From an uncultured Blastocatellia bacterium (GTDB taxonomy: Bacteria > Acidobacteriota > Blastocatellia > Chloracidobacteriales > Chloracidobacteriaceae), in the NCBI GenBank assembly GCA_937934745.1, contig CALGZC010000042.1:1-64000 (forward strand): a stretch of DNA of 64,000 bases, given 5' to 3'. This document shows, one piece after another, positions 29,380 through 38,550 of the stretch. The notes beneath the pieces were generated by a model, which saw only the letters and a program-made list of their open reading frames with translations, did not search any database and had not been told where the DNA came from. Position numbers and translations under genes: made by a program. Position 1 is the stretch's first letter; each line of letters begins with the position of its first letter.

Positions 29380-30729
29380 ATGCAAGCCTGTGTCATCACG
29401 CTTGGCTGCCAGATGAACGAATACGACACCCATGCCATCCAGTCACAACTGGCTGGGATTGGCTATTCATTTGTGGACAATATTCATGACGCCGATCTGG
29501 TTTTGCTCAACACCTGCGCCGTACGGGGCAAACCCGTGGAGAAAGCACGCTCGATTCTGGGAGCGCTGCGCAAGGAAAAACGGCGCCGACCGGTCACGGT
29601 GGGCCTGATGGGTTGCTTAGCCCAGTTACCGGAAGGTCAGGTAATGGGCGCGCAGTTCGGCGTGGATTTCATGCTCGGCCCTGGGGCGCTGACCGATCTG
29701 ATTCCTGCACTACAGCAGAAAGGGTTCACAAGCTTTGCGTTCAAGGATGAACTACGTGACTACGCGCCACCGCCCCCGCAGGGCGTCCTCTCGGCCCATG
29801 TGGCGATTACGCGCGGCTGCAACCACAAATGCACCTACTGCATTGTCCCAACGACGCGCGGGCCAGAAGTGTCGCGGCCGGCTGCGGACATCCTGCGCGA
29901 GGTTGAGGCCCTGCGCGCTGCCGGCGTTGTGGAGGTCAACTTGCTAGGACAAAACGTCAACAGCTACGGGCTTGAGCCGGGACTCGGGCCGCACCGCAAG
30001 CTCCTACCGGGATTTCCATCCTTTGCCGAACTGCTGCGGATGGTCGGTCAACTTGGCCTGCCGCGCGTGCGCTTCATTACAAGTCACCCCATCAACTTTA
30101 CCGATGACATTATTGCAGCCATTGCCGAAACCCCGGCCGTGTGCCGGTACATTCACTTGCCGGTCCAGGCCGGGTCCAACCGCACTCTGCGGCGGATGGC
30201 ACGTGAATACACGCGTGAGTACTACCTGGAGCGCATCGCTGCCATTCGCTCACAGCTTCCCGACGCGACCATCTCCACGGACATCATCTGTGGTTTTCCG
30301 GGCGAGACAGAAGAAGATTTTGAAGAAACACTGACCCTCTATGACGCCGTCCGGTTTGATATGGCGTTTATGTTCATCTATTCCGAACGTGCCGGCACTC
30401 CGGCAGCCAAGCACTTTGACGACATTCCGCATGCGACCAAAGTTGCCCGGCTGATGCGGCTCATTGAGCGCCAGAAGTACTGGAGCTTGCAGCAGTACCG
30501 ACGGTGGGTCGGACAAACTGTAGAGGTCCTTGTCAAGGGACCGGCCCATGAGGCGAACTTGATGCAGGGCCACACGCGCGGCAACCACACCGTTGTCGTG
30601 CCTAACACAACGGCCCCGCGTCCGGGGCTGTATAGCGTACGTATTGCTCATGCGACACCGCACATGCTGTATGCGGAAGGGGCAGCAGTGCCGGAGGGCG
30701 GGTTCGTCACCACTGCCGTCCTGAACTGA
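29380..30729 (+). CDS. miaB: tRNA-2-methylthio-N6-dimethylallyladenosine synthase MiaB
   Basis: Radical-SAM methylthiotransferase that modifies i6A37 of tRNA. The 449-residue product has the N-terminal UPF0004 domain with three cluster-binding cysteines ([27 protein letters not shown]). The radical-SAM triad is in [16 protein letters not shown], followed by [13 protein letters not shown], and a C-terminal TRAM RNA-binding domain includes [12 protein letters not shown] and [14 protein letters not shown]. GCNxxCTYCIVP with EVSR favours MiaB over MtaB or RimO. The ATG at 29380 is preferred to the upstream TTG at 29353, because it places the first cysteine at the usual position. Confidence 0.95.
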   Translation: MQACVITLGCQMNEYDTHAIQSQLAGIGYSFVDNIHDADLVLLNTCAVRGKPVEKARSILGALRKEKRRRPVTVGLMGCLAQLPEGQVMGAQFGVDFMLGPGALTDLIPALQQKGFTSFAFKDELRDYAPPPPQGVLSAHVAITRGCNHKCTYCIVPTTRGPEVSRPAADILREVEALRAAGVVEVNLLGQNVNSYGLEPGLGPHRKLLPGFPSFAELLRMVGQLGLPRVRFITSHPINFTDDIIAAIAETPAVCRYIHLPVQAGSNRTLRRMAREYTREYYLERIAAIRSQLPDATISTDIICGFPGETEEDFEETLTLYDAVRFDMAFMFIYSERAGTPAAKHFDDIPHATKVARLMRLIERQKYWSLQQYRRWVGQTVEVLVKGPAHEANLMQGHTRGNHTVVVPNTTAPRPGLYSVRIAHATPHMLYAEGAAVPEGGFVTTAVLN

Positions 30730-30765
30730 GCGTCCATGGGCTGTGGCCGATGTGCAATGTGACCC

Positions 30766-31287
30766 ATGAATGAAGAAGAACTCGCCGCACTGTACGCAGA
30801 CGTGGCGCAGGCACTTGGCGACCGCCTCTTGCCAAACCTGTACGCTTCCCAAGTACTGAGCCAACGGACTCGACGCTACAACCTATTCAACACACCTTGC
30901 CTCCGACGTCCCTCCGTACGGATTCAACACACCTTGCTCGGCGTCGAACTGAAAGTCGGGCGACGCCGACTGACCTGCCCGGATGTGGCCACGGCGCGTT
31001 ACTTAGCAGTGTTTGCCCAGCTCGGCGTCGCAGCCGTAGCCGTTCCCTACGACATTTCACAACTTCCGCGCATCGCTGATGATCTGGAAACTGCCTGGCA
31101 GCAGTTTTTGCTCACCGTCGAGCAGCGACTTCAACCATACGGTGGACGCACACGGGTCTGGGTGCGCAACCGCCTCCTTGACCGGGTGCGACATGCCATT
31201 GAAGCGCTTGGGGCAGGCGCAGCGCGTCCGAGCTTCATTCAAACGACTCGCCAACGGCCTTTCTCCGGCCCGGCCCGCCAATCATGA
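30766..31287 (+). CDS. Conserved-looking small protein of unknown function
   Basis: The 173-residue product has no signal or membrane segment and no motif I recognise. It opens MNEEELAALYADVAQALGDR; the middle, SVRIQHTLLGVELKVGRRRL, alternates polar and hydrophobic residues as beta strands do, and the second half looks helical (RIADDLETAWQQFLLTVEQR). The tail is basic. It starts 36 bases after miaB and overlaps the next gene by four bases (ATGA), so it is probably translationally coupled to the TMTC-like pair. Codon pattern and coupling argue that it is real. Confidence 0.66.
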   Translation: MNEEELAALYADVAQALGDRLLPNLYASQVLSQRTRRYNLFNTPCLRRPSVRIQHTLLGVELKVGRRRLTCPDVATARYLAVFAQLGVAAVAVPYDISQLPRIADDLETAWQQFLLTVEQRLQPYGGRTRVWVRNRLLDRVRHAIEALGAGAARPSFIQTTRQRPFSGPARQS

Positions 31288-33224
31288 CGTCGGGACGACT
31301 TCTCGTTTCACCGCTTGGGGCTAGGGTGGGTGCCGACCGGTGGCACTGGGACTCACCGCGAATTGCCTTCGCATTAGCAGTCGTTGCCGTGGCGGTCTAT
31401 GCCAACACGCTGGTCAATGACTTTGCCTACGACGACATTCCCCTCATTGTTGATAACCCAGCCGTTCACCGGCTAGATTGGCCGGTAATCTGGCTGCGCG
31501 GCTACTGGAGCCATGTCGTCGGCCGCGGCGGTAACTACCGTCCGCTTACGGTCACCACCTTCGCCGTGGACTATTGGCTGTGGGGCTTGCGCCCGTTCGG
31601 CTACCACTTGACCAATGCGCTGCTGCACGCCGCCAATGTCCTCTGGTTGTTCTTTTTGCTGCGGCGCTATCGCGTCCCCCCGGAGACGGCCGGACTGGCG
31701 GGGCTGCTGTTTGCCGTCCACCCGGTCCACACGGAAGCGGTCGCGAATGTTGTTGGGCGGGCGGAGTTGCTCGGCATGTTTTTCGGCGGGCTGATGTGGT
31801 GGATGTGGCTGGAGGGCCGCGGGCGCGGCGCCTGGGGGTGGCGGATTGGCGCGGCGGCAGCATACCTGGCAGCTGTGCTGTCGAAGGAAAACATGATCGC
31901 TTTGCCGGCGGCGCTTTTCGTTGCCGAGTGGCTGGTCGGCGCCCGCTCGCGTCGGCCGTCGCTGGACTGGCTGCAGCAACGCGGGCTACCCTTGGTCACG
32001 CTCCTTGCCGCGCTCGGCCCTTATTTCTGGCTGCGCTCCCTGGCCGGCGAAGACCTGGCTCAGGCGGTCGAAGTCGGACAAGTGCCGCTCGCAGGGAGAA
32101 GCTTCGGGGAACGCCTCATTATCATGGCGCGCATCGGCGTGGAATGGTACCGGCTGGCGCTCATCGGCTATCCGCTACAAGCATTCTACAGCATTCGCGA
32201 ATTCAACCTGACCCCAGCCTGGGACGGGCGGGCTGCCGCCGGTTTGGTCATCCATGCCGGACTGATCGCGTTGGCGATCCTCTGCCGCCGGCGGGCGCCG
32301 CTGGCAACCTTTGCCGTGGCGTTCTGGTTCATCACGCTGGCGATTACGAGCAACGTGCCGTTTCCGATTGGCGCGTTGCTGGCGGAGCGCTGGCTCTACC
32401 TACCCTCCGTCGCCGTTTCGCTCGCGATGGCGATGGGCATTGTCTGGGGCGTCCGCCAGGGCGGTCTGCCGCGCGCCGCGGCCGTTGGGACAACGGTCGG
32501 CTTGCTTGCCTTTCACGCCGCCGCGACCATCCAGCGCAACCGTGACTGGCGCAACAACGTCACGCTGTTTGAAAGCCTGGTGGCCGCGGCGCCGAACAAT
32601 CCGTCGGGCTACATGATGCTGGGCCATGAGCTGATGCAGAGCGATCCACAGCGCGCGCGCGCGTTGCAGGAACGGGCACTTCAGCTTGACCCCGAGTTTC
32701 TATCGCCGCAGGGCAGCCTGGCTGACCTCGATCTGCGTGAAGGCAAGGCAGCGGCGGCCCGCGATCGGCTGGCACGCCTGCTGGCGCAGGAGCCGGAAAG
32801 CTTGCCTGTCCCGACCGGAGAATGGGCCGACTGGCACGCGCTGTACGCCAAATCGCTGGCGCTGACGGGCGACCTGCCCGCCGCCCTTGAGCAAGCCGAG
32901 ATCGCCCGGCGCCAATCGCCAACATCAATCGTCGTTCTATTTGAAACGAGCCAAGTGTTGCTGCAAGCTGGAAAGGTTGAGGCGGCACTAGATGGTTTCC
33001 GGCGTCTAACAGTTTACGACCATGACCACGTGCGCGCTTACGGTAATCTGGCAACGGTCCTCATTGATTTAGGACGCTACCCTGAAGCCGAAGATGTCCT
33101 ACTGAAAGGGTTGCAACTTGCCCCACATGCACCGTCGCTGCAAGCCAGACTTGATTTCGTCCGCCAGAAGCGCGCAACCGGCACTAAGTCGCCGGGTGCG
33201 GCACCATTGAGCGCATCCCCGTGA
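31284..33224 (+). CDS. TMTC-like membrane protein with TPR repeats, first of a tandem pair (G+C-rich)
   Basis: The 646-residue product has an N-terminal block of about ten membrane segments and a C-terminal TPR block. TMTC-type motifs are clear: FAYDDIPLIVDNPAV with the acidic pair, GGNYRPLTVTTF, FGYHLTNALLHAANVLWL, and FAVHPVHTEAVANVVGRAEL. The TPR half includes ALQERALQLDPEFLSPQGSL and RAYGNLATVLIDLGRYPEAE. Eukaryotic TMTCs are O-mannosyltransferases; glycosyl transfer here is inference. Its ATG overlaps the previous stop (ATGA), and its own stop overlaps the next start (GTGA). Sampled lines within it reach 70 to 80% G+C, above the following paralogue (about 62%). Confidence 0.82.
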   Translation: MTSGRLLVSPLGARVGADRWHWDSPRIAFALAVVAVAVYANTLVNDFAYDDIPLIVDNPAVHRLDWPVIWLRGYWSHVVGRGGNYRPLTVTTFAVDYWLWGLRPFGYHLTNALLHAANVLWLFFLLRRYRVPPETAGLAGLLFAVHPVHTEAVANVVGRAELLGMFFGGLMWWMWLEGRGRGAWGWRIGAAAAYLAAVLSKENMIALPAALFVAEWLVGARSRRPSLDWLQQRGLPLVTLLAALGPYFWLRSLAGEDLAQAVEVGQVPLAGRSFGERLIIMARIGVEWYRLALIGYPLQAFYSIREFNLTPAWDGRAAAGLVIHAGLIALAILCRRRAPLATFAVAFWFITLAITSNVPFPIGALLAERWLYLPSVAVSLAMAMGIVWGVRQGGLPRAAAVGTTVGLLAFHAAATIQRNRDWRNNVTLFESLVAAAPNNPSGYMMLGHELMQSDPQRARALQERALQLDPEFLSPQGSLADLDLREGKAAAARDRLARLLAQEPESLPVPTGEWADWHALYAKSLALTGDLPAALEQAEIARRQSPTSIVVLFETSQVLLQAGKVEAALDGFRRLTVYDHDHVRAYGNLATVLIDLGRYPEAEDVLLKGLQLAPHAPSLQARLDFVRQKRATGTKSPGAAPLSASP

Positions 33225-35146
33225 CCTCCTCCTTTTCGCCACGCCAAACCGTCTTTGCGCTGGTCCTGCTCACCGGGTTGGTGTACGCCAACACCCTCGC
33301 CAATGGCTTTGCCTTTGACGACATCAGCATCGTCCAGACCAACCCGTACATTACCGACTGGCGCCGCATTCCCTGGCTGTTCACGAAAGGCTACTGGAGT
33401 CACCAAACCGGCGGCGGCGGCAACTATCGCCCCCTGAGTATCGTGACCTTTACCCTGGAGTACAGCCTCTGGGGCCTGTGGGCAGCGGGCTACCACTTGA
33501 CCAATGTCCTGTTGCATGCGGCAAACGTCGCCCTGCTGTTCCATTTGCTGCGCCGCTACCGCGCTTCCCTCGGCGTCGCCGGTCTGGCCGCGCTGACGTT
33601 CGCCGTCCATCCCGTTCACGCGGAAGCCGTTGCCAACATCGTCGGACGCAGCGAGCTCTTGGGGATGACCTGCGGTGGTCTGATGTGGTGGGCCTGGCTC
33701 AAGTCCCGGCAGACCCGGCCGGCGCTTGGCTGGCGGATGGTTGCCGCAGTGGCCTACCTCGCTGCAGTGCTCTCAAAGGAGAATATGATCGTCCTTCCGG
33801 CGGCGCTCTGGCTGGCAGAGGGACTCCGTGCACGCCGGCGTAGTTTCATCCACGGCGATATGACGCAGCGTTGGCGCTACCTCCGGCAGCAAACCATCTC
33901 CTTCTGGGTCTTTGCTGCGGCACTGATACCGTACTTTGGCCTGCGCATGCTGGCTGGTGAAGGTCTGAGGCAAACTTCTGGGGTTGGTGTGATTCCCCTT
34001 GCCGGCTATTCCCTAGGACAGCGCGCCGTTATTATGCTTGAGACCGGGCTGACCTGGTACCGCCTACTCTTGATCGGACACCCACTCCGCCCTTGGTATG
34101 ACCACCTGAATGTCCCGGTGACGCTCGGCTGGAATGGGGCCAAGTTGCTCGGGTTGGCGCTCAACGGGGGACTGGTCACGGCTGCCTGGTTTTGTTGGCG
34201 CTCGGCACCGCTTGTCACCTTTGCCGTTGGTTTTTGGTTCATTACATTGTCTGTTGTGAGCAACATTCCTATCCCGCTCGGGGCGCTCATCGGCGAGCGG
34301 TGGTTATATCTTCCATCGGTGAGTTACGCCATTGCACTCGGCTACGGGACTTGGCTGGCTTGGGAACGTGCGCCGCAACTCGAGGTCACACTAGCCGGCA
34401 TAGGCTGGCGCTTGCGTTCTACAGTGATGCAACTCGGCTTGAGCCTCTGCCTGGTCAGTCTGGTTGTTGGTTATGCGTCTCACACAACCGCTCGGAATCT
34501 TGATTGGCGCGACAACTACGCCTTGTTCAGCCGCTTCATCGAAACTGACCCACAGCATCCCCTGGGCTATGTCAATGTCGGCGACGCCATTGCACCCTAT
34601 CGGCCGGAGCAGGCCCGCGTCTTCTATGAACAGGCCGTGCAGGTTGAGCCACGCTCGGTGGCAGCGCGCATCCGGCTGGCAATACTTGACATTGACGCCG
34701 GAGCGTTTGCGGCAGCTAAGGCAGGTTTAGCGTACATGCTGACCAAAGAACCGCCACACCTGCCGCTTCCGTCCAATGAATGGGGTATGATTCACGGACT
34801 GTATGCCCGCGCCCTAGCCGAGTTAGGTGATGTAGAGCATGCTGTCGCCGAGGCGGAGACCGCCATTCGCTATGCCCCTCAGGCTCCACAGTCACTTTTG
34901 TCCGCCGGTGAGGCGCTGGTTGCCGCCGGGCGACGGGCAGCAGCCATCGAGATCTATCGGCGACTTACCGGCCTGCTGCCACAGGCCGCTGGCCCGCGCG
35001 CCAGACTCGGCGTCCTGCTGCTCGAAGCAGGCGACGCGGCAGCGGCAGAGCGCGAGCTGACCGTTGCTGCACGGCTGCTGCCAGACTCGCCCCTAGTTCG
35101 GGAATGGCTGGAGCAAGCCCGGCGACAGAGGAGTGCCGGGCAATGA
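33221..35146 (+). CDS. TMTC-like membrane protein with TPR repeats, second of a tandem pair
   Basis: A 641-residue paralogue of the preceding product with the same order of parts: FAFDDISIVQTNPYI, GGNYRPLSIVTF, AGYHLTNVLLHAANVALL, FAVHPVHAEAVANIVGRSEL in the membrane half, then TPR repeats (ARVFYEQAVQVEPRSVAARI, AGPRARLGVLLLEAGDA). It starts with GTG at 33221, whose last two bases begin the stop codon of the previous gene, so translation is coupled. The pair may work as a heteromer or act on different acceptors. Substrate and donor are unknown; the only GT2 donor-synthase-like gene in the window is at 15 kb. Confidence 0.82.
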   Translation: MTSSFSPRQTVFALVLLTGLVYANTLANGFAFDDISIVQTNPYITDWRRIPWLFTKGYWSHQTGGGGNYRPLSIVTFTLEYSLWGLWAAGYHLTNVLLHAANVALLFHLLRRYRASLGVAGLAALTFAVHPVHAEAVANIVGRSELLGMTCGGLMWWAWLKSRQTRPALGWRMVAAVAYLAAVLSKENMIVLPAALWLAEGLRARRRSFIHGDMTQRWRYLRQQTISFWVFAAALIPYFGLRMLAGEGLRQTSGVGVIPLAGYSLGQRAVIMLETGLTWYRLLLIGHPLRPWYDHLNVPVTLGWNGAKLLGLALNGGLVTAAWFCWRSAPLVTFAVGFWFITLSVVSNIPIPLGALIGERWLYLPSVSYAIALGYGTWLAWERAPQLEVTLAGIGWRLRSTVMQLGLSLCLVSLVVGYASHTTARNLDWRDNYALFSRFIETDPQHPLGYVNVGDAIAPYRPEQARVFYEQAVQVEPRSVAARIRLAILDIDAGAFAAAKAGLAYMLTKEPPHLPLPSNEWGMIHGLYARALAELGDVEHAVAEAETAIRYAPQAPQSLLSAGEALVAAGRRAAAIEIYRRLTGLLPQAAGPRARLGVLLLEAGDAAAAERELTVAARLLPDSPLVREWLEQARRQRSAGQ

Positions 35147-35203
35147 GGCGCACTCAGCAATAAAACCAACCTGTTTGGGCGAAAAAGCGTTGGGAAATAT
35201 GCC

Positions 35204-35228
35204 AAAGCCCCGAGGTCATCGGGGCTTT
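35204..35228. terminator. Intrinsic terminator hairpin between the TPR pair and tRNA-fMet
   Basis: A perfect 10-base stem AAAGCCCCGA/TCGGGGCTTT closes a 5-base loop. It begins just 3 bases past the tRNA CCA end on the minus strand and lies 57 bases past the TPR gene stop, so it can serve both strands. The stem itself supplies the short T run. Confidence 0.75.
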
Positions 35229-35231
35229 GAA

Positions 35232-35308
<77 letters not shown>

Positions 35309-35356
35309 ATAAGCAGCCGCCGAATGAACAGGGCGTTCAATCAGGGCGGTTTATTG

Positions 35357-35386
35357 TTATAACAGAGGCAGGGGACTAGTTGTCAA
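35357..35386 (-). promoter_or_regulatory. Sigma-70-type promoter of tRNA-fMet, -35 overlapping the aroK stop
   Basis: A consensus -35 TTGACA (35381-35386) and a -10 TTATAA (35357-35362) are 18 bases apart; TATAAC one base further is an alternative -10. The -10 is about 50 bases before the tRNA. The TGA within TTGACA is the aroK stop codon. Confidence 0.7.
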
Positions 35387-35988
35387 GCCTTGGCTTCCCT
35401 ATTGCTGTACTGTAAAAGCGCCTGAACGATCTCCTCCGCAATCTGGTGCGGCGGGGCATCGGTCACAGACAACCGAATGTCAGCCTGCGCATAATCGGCC
35501 CGCCGCACTGCATATCGCAACCGGGTCTCTTCCAGGGAAGTCCAGAGCGGGCGGGTTACGTTTTGTGTCAGGCGCGCTGCCAGCAGCTCAAAGGGTACGT
35601 CCAACCACACACTCCATCCTGTCCGACGGATGCGGTCGCGGTTTGCTGGAACCGTAAAAGTTCCACCGCCTAGAGCCACAATTTTCCAGGGCGTCTGGTC
35701 TTGCGCCAGCGCCGTACAGAGCTGCACAAGTGCGACCTGCTCGCGTTGCCGAAAGCCTGCTTCCCCTTCCTGCCGAAATAAGTCACGAATTGTACATCCC
35801 GTCGTGGATTCAAGGTACTCATCAAGGTCAACAAAGCGTCCCTGTACCAGCGTTGCCAGTTGTCGGCCGACGGTTGTTTTACCGCATCCCATAAAACCGG
35901 TCAGGAAAACAACGCCGGGGCGCCGGGCAAAGCGCACTTGGTGACTGTCCTCCGCAACATCCGTTGCAGGTGATGGAGAGTGTGACAC
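35383..35988 (-). CDS. aroK: Shikimate kinase
   Basis: Phosphorylates shikimate in the aromatic amino acid pathway. The product of about 201 residues has P loop GFMGCGKTTVGRQLA, the shikimate-binding FVDLDEYLESTTG, GEAGFRQREQ and ALGGGTFTVPANRD, and a LID arginine region RPLWTSLEETRLRY. The frame starts with GTG 35988, with no good ribosome-binding site; a GTG further in (VRFARRPGVVFLTG), 11 bases after a GGAGG, would give an N-terminus closer to E. coli AroK. No other shikimate gene is close. Confidence 0.94.
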   Translation of the reverse strand: MSHSPSPATDVAEDSHQVRFARRPGVVFLTGFMGCGKTTVGRQLATLVQGRFVDLDEYLESTTGCTIRDLFRQEGEAGFRQREQVALVQLCTALAQDQTPWKIVALGGGTFTVPANRDRIRRTGWSVWLDVPFELLAARLTQNVTRPLWTSLEETRLRYAVRRADYAQADIRLSVTDAPPHQIAEEIVQALLQYSNREAKA

Positions 35989-36248
35989 CTTGTGTTTTCA
36001 CCTACCTTAGGCTGGAATCAGGAAGACAAAACTTCACGGAAAATCCTGAAGGAAAATCTTGTTGCTACTCGTGGATGACAGTAACATGTTGACTGCCGTA
36101 CCCGGCAAGGTGGGTGTTGTGCGCATCACCTGGCACTTGTCTGAAGGACTTGTGAAGCGTTGGGTGCTTCCACGCCCTAAGGGTCATTGGTTTCTTCGTC
36201 TCTCCAACGCGTTTTGGTCGTCACCTGGCGCGAGGTCATCCGAAATCC

Positions 36249-37856
36249 ATGGCTGTCAGCAAGACTGTATCTAACCTGCTGGTTGTGTCCCTCAGCGGAG
36301 CGGGTCAGGGCCAGTCGTTTATTTTCGATCAGGAAGCCGTCACCATCGGTGCCGGGGCGGAGTGTGACGTGGTGCTCGACCTTCCCGAAAAGAGTGCTGC
36401 GCCAGGCGCTGTTGCTGCCATTCGTCGCCGCGCCGAGCAACTGGAACTGTTCGTCCACGATGCCGACCACTACGCATTTCGCATCAATGATGAGCTTCGG
36501 ACACCCGCCGACGGCACGCCGATTGTCCTGACCAGCGGTGATGTTGTCGCCGTTGAACCGCGCAGCACCGTGGAGGGCACAGGCCCGACAAAGGTGGTCG
36601 TCCAGGTGGTCGCCAAACCCCAGACCACCGGCCTTGAGCCAACCAAAACGCCTTCACTCAAAGGCGTGAGCCAGTTTCCAGCGGTAGATGCCGGTGGACA
36701 AATCCACCCTCGCACGGCGACGCGCTTCCTCAAGGAACTCGTCTTCGCTCTCTATGCAGAGATGCCTGCTTGGGTGCGGGCAGTGGCGTTGCTGTTGACC
36801 GTCTCCGTGCCTGTTGCCGTGATGTCCGCAACGGTGATTGTGTTTGTTTTCCTGTGGAACTACGCCAAGTTAACTGAAGACCTGCGGATGAAAAACCAGA
36901 GTTCGGGCATCCAGATTGACGAACTCATGGAGGAAAACGAAAAACTCAAGAACCGAATCAGGGATTACGAAGAAGCCATTAATTTTGCTCCCAGGATTGC
37001 GGCCAGTTACCGGGGCGGAGTGTGCCTCATTATCGGTACTTACGGCTACCGCGACGCCCAGCAGCGCCCCCTGCGCTATCTCGACCACAGCTTTGACGAC
37101 AGCCGGGCAATCTCGGCCGACGGCAAGCTCAACGTGAGCTTTGAAGGCACAGGGAATGAATTCTTCGAGGAGTTCAGCGGCACAGGGTTTGTCGTCGCCG
37201 AAGGGTTGGTGCTGACCAATCGGCACATTGCCCAGCCCTGGTGGACCGACCCGACCGACAAGCTCATCAACCAGCTTGGTGGGAAGCCGTACATCAAGGA
37301 GATTCAGGCTTACTTCCCAGAGCACAAAACGCCGTTTACGCTCAAACCGATTGGCTTTTCTCAGGAAAGTGATGTTGCAGCCTGTACCTTTACGTTGGGC
37401 GACGCTAAAATTCCCATCCTCCCGATAGAAGGCGTTGGTGGCAACGAAGCCGATCCCCTCCCGGACATTACCGGGCAGGCCATTCTCCTGATGGGTTTTC
37501 CCAACGGCGTTGATGTGTTGGTGGCGCAGTTGACGGACGGACAACTGAAACGTGACCTTGAACGCCGCCTCAAAGTCTCGGAGAAGGCATTCCTGCTCGC
37601 CCAACGTGGCGAACTCGTCCCACTTGTCACGCAGGGCCACGTCACGCGGCTCGTAGCCGGACGCATTGTTCACGACGCCGCAACGCAGGAAGGTGGGTCA
37701 GGTAGCCCAATTTTCAACAGCGCCGGGAAAGTCATCGGCATCAACGCGCAAGTCACCGTGGATGAAGGCGGCGGACAAGTACCAGGGAACAATTTGGCGG
37801 TCCCGATTCGCGCTGCCCTCAAATTGCTTCGTGAAATAGGAAAACCGCTTGGCTGA
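36249..37856 (+). CDS. Membrane-bound trypsin-like serine protease with N-terminal FHA-like domain
   Basis: A 535-residue fusion not seen in the common HtrA plan. Residues 8-120 look like a forkhead-associated fold (FIFDQEAVTIGAGAECDVVL, then VLTSGDVVAVEP), but the arginine, serine and histidine that bind phosphothreonine are not recognisable, so the domain looks degenerate. One membrane segment spans about 176-203. A coiled coil (QIDELMEENEKLKNRIRDYE) follows, and a chymotrypsin-fold protease closes the protein: His326 in LTNRHIAQPW, Asp375 in SQESDVAACTF and Ser484 in EGGSGSPIFNSAGKVIGIN. There is no PDZ domain. Predicted topology: FHA-like part in the cytosol, protease in the periplasm. 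The gene heads a four-gene operon; gph overlaps it by 8 bases. Confidence 0.84.
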   Translation: MAVSKTVSNLLVVSLSGAGQGQSFIFDQEAVTIGAGAECDVVLDLPEKSAAPGAVAAIRRRAEQLELFVHDADHYAFRINDELRTPADGTPIVLTSGDVVAVEPRSTVEGTGPTKVVVQVVAKPQTTGLEPTKTPSLKGVSQFPAVDAGGQIHPRTATRFLKELVFALYAEMPAWVRAVALLLTVSVPVAVMSATVIVFVFLWNYAKLTEDLRMKNQSSGIQIDELMEENEKLKNRIRDYEEAINFAPRIAASYRGGVCLIIGTYGYRDAQQRPLRYLDHSFDDSRAISADGKLNVSFEGTGNEFFEEFSGTGFVVAEGLVLTNRHIAQPWWTDPTDKLINQLGGKPYIKEIQAYFPEHKTPFTLKPIGFSQESDVAACTFTLGDAKIPILPIEGVGGNEADPLPDITGQAILLMGFPNGVDVLVAQLTDGQLKRDLERRLKVSEKAFLLAQRGELVPLVTQGHVTRLVAGRIVHDAATQEGGSGSPIFNSAGKVIGINAQVTVDEGGGQVPGNNLAVPIRAALKLLREIGKPLG

Positions 37857-38538
37857 CGCACCACCGGTTTATGCCGTTCGCGCGCTTCTGTTTGACCTGG
37901 ATGGTACGCTTGTGGATTCCCGGCGCGACCTGGCGACAGCCCTCGATGGCATGTTGCAGGATTTAGGGCTGCCGGCGCTCGGTGTCGAAGCTGTCACACG
38001 TTTCGTCGGTGATGGGGCGCGCCGGCTGGTCGAACGGGGGCTGGCGGTTGCCTGCCCGAATGCTGTCTTAGAGGAAGCTTTCATTACGGAGGCACTGACA
38101 CGCTTCAAAGTCCATTACGCACAGTGTTTACTGGCGACAACCCAGCCATATCCAAACGTTGTCGCCACCCTGGAACATTTCGCCGCTTTGCCTAAAGCGG
38201 TTGTCACAAACAAGCCAGCCGCGTTTTCCGAAGCGATTTTGCAAGGTTTAGGGCTACGGACCTACTTCGTCGGTGTCATCGGTGGTGACTCGGTGGCGGA
38301 GCGAAAACCGCATCCGGCTCCGGTACTGGCCGGACTCGCTGCCTGTGGCGTCTCCGATCCGGCCGATGCCGTGATGATTGGCGATAGCCCGAATGACATT
38401 CGGGCCGGTCGCGCCGCCGGCACGCGCACCTGCGGCGTCACCTACGGCTTTCGCGTTGCCCATGAACTTGCCGAGGCAGACGTTATCATTGATGATCCCT
38501 TGCAGCTCCGGGAATCGTTCCGCGCGTGCCTTGCTTGA
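37849..38538 (+). CDS. gph: HAD-family phosphatase, phosphoglycolate-phosphatase-like
   Basis: A 229-residue HAD subfamily IA hydrolase. Motif I is LLFDLDGTLVDS with the nucleophile and acid aspartates, a helical cap follows (TRFVGDGARRLVERGL, typical of Gph), then motif II AVVTNKPAAF, motif III lysine in ERKPHPAPV and motif IV MIGDSPNDIRAGRAAG. Likely removal of phosphate from 2-phosphoglycolate, though related enzymes act on other small phosphates. It starts with TTG 37849 inside the end of the protease gene, an 8-base overlap that implies coupled translation. No other start is better placed. Confidence 0.88.
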   Translation: MADAPPVYAVRALLFDLDGTLVDSRRDLATALDGMLQDLGLPALGVEAVTRFVGDGARRLVERGLAVACPNAVLEEAFITEALTRFKVHYAQCLLATTQPYPNVVATLEHFAALPKAVVTNKPAAFSEAILQGLGLRTYFVGVIGGDSVAERKPHPAPVLAGLAACGVSDPADAVMIGDSPNDIRAGRAAGTRTCGVTYGFRVAHELAEADVIIDDPLQLRESFRACLA

Positions 38539-38550
38539 GGAACCTGCGTC

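Noticed and set aside
36870-37673. 267-codon frame antisense to the trypsin-like protease
   Set aside because: The plus-strand protease has an intact catalytic triad and domain order; the antisense frame has none.
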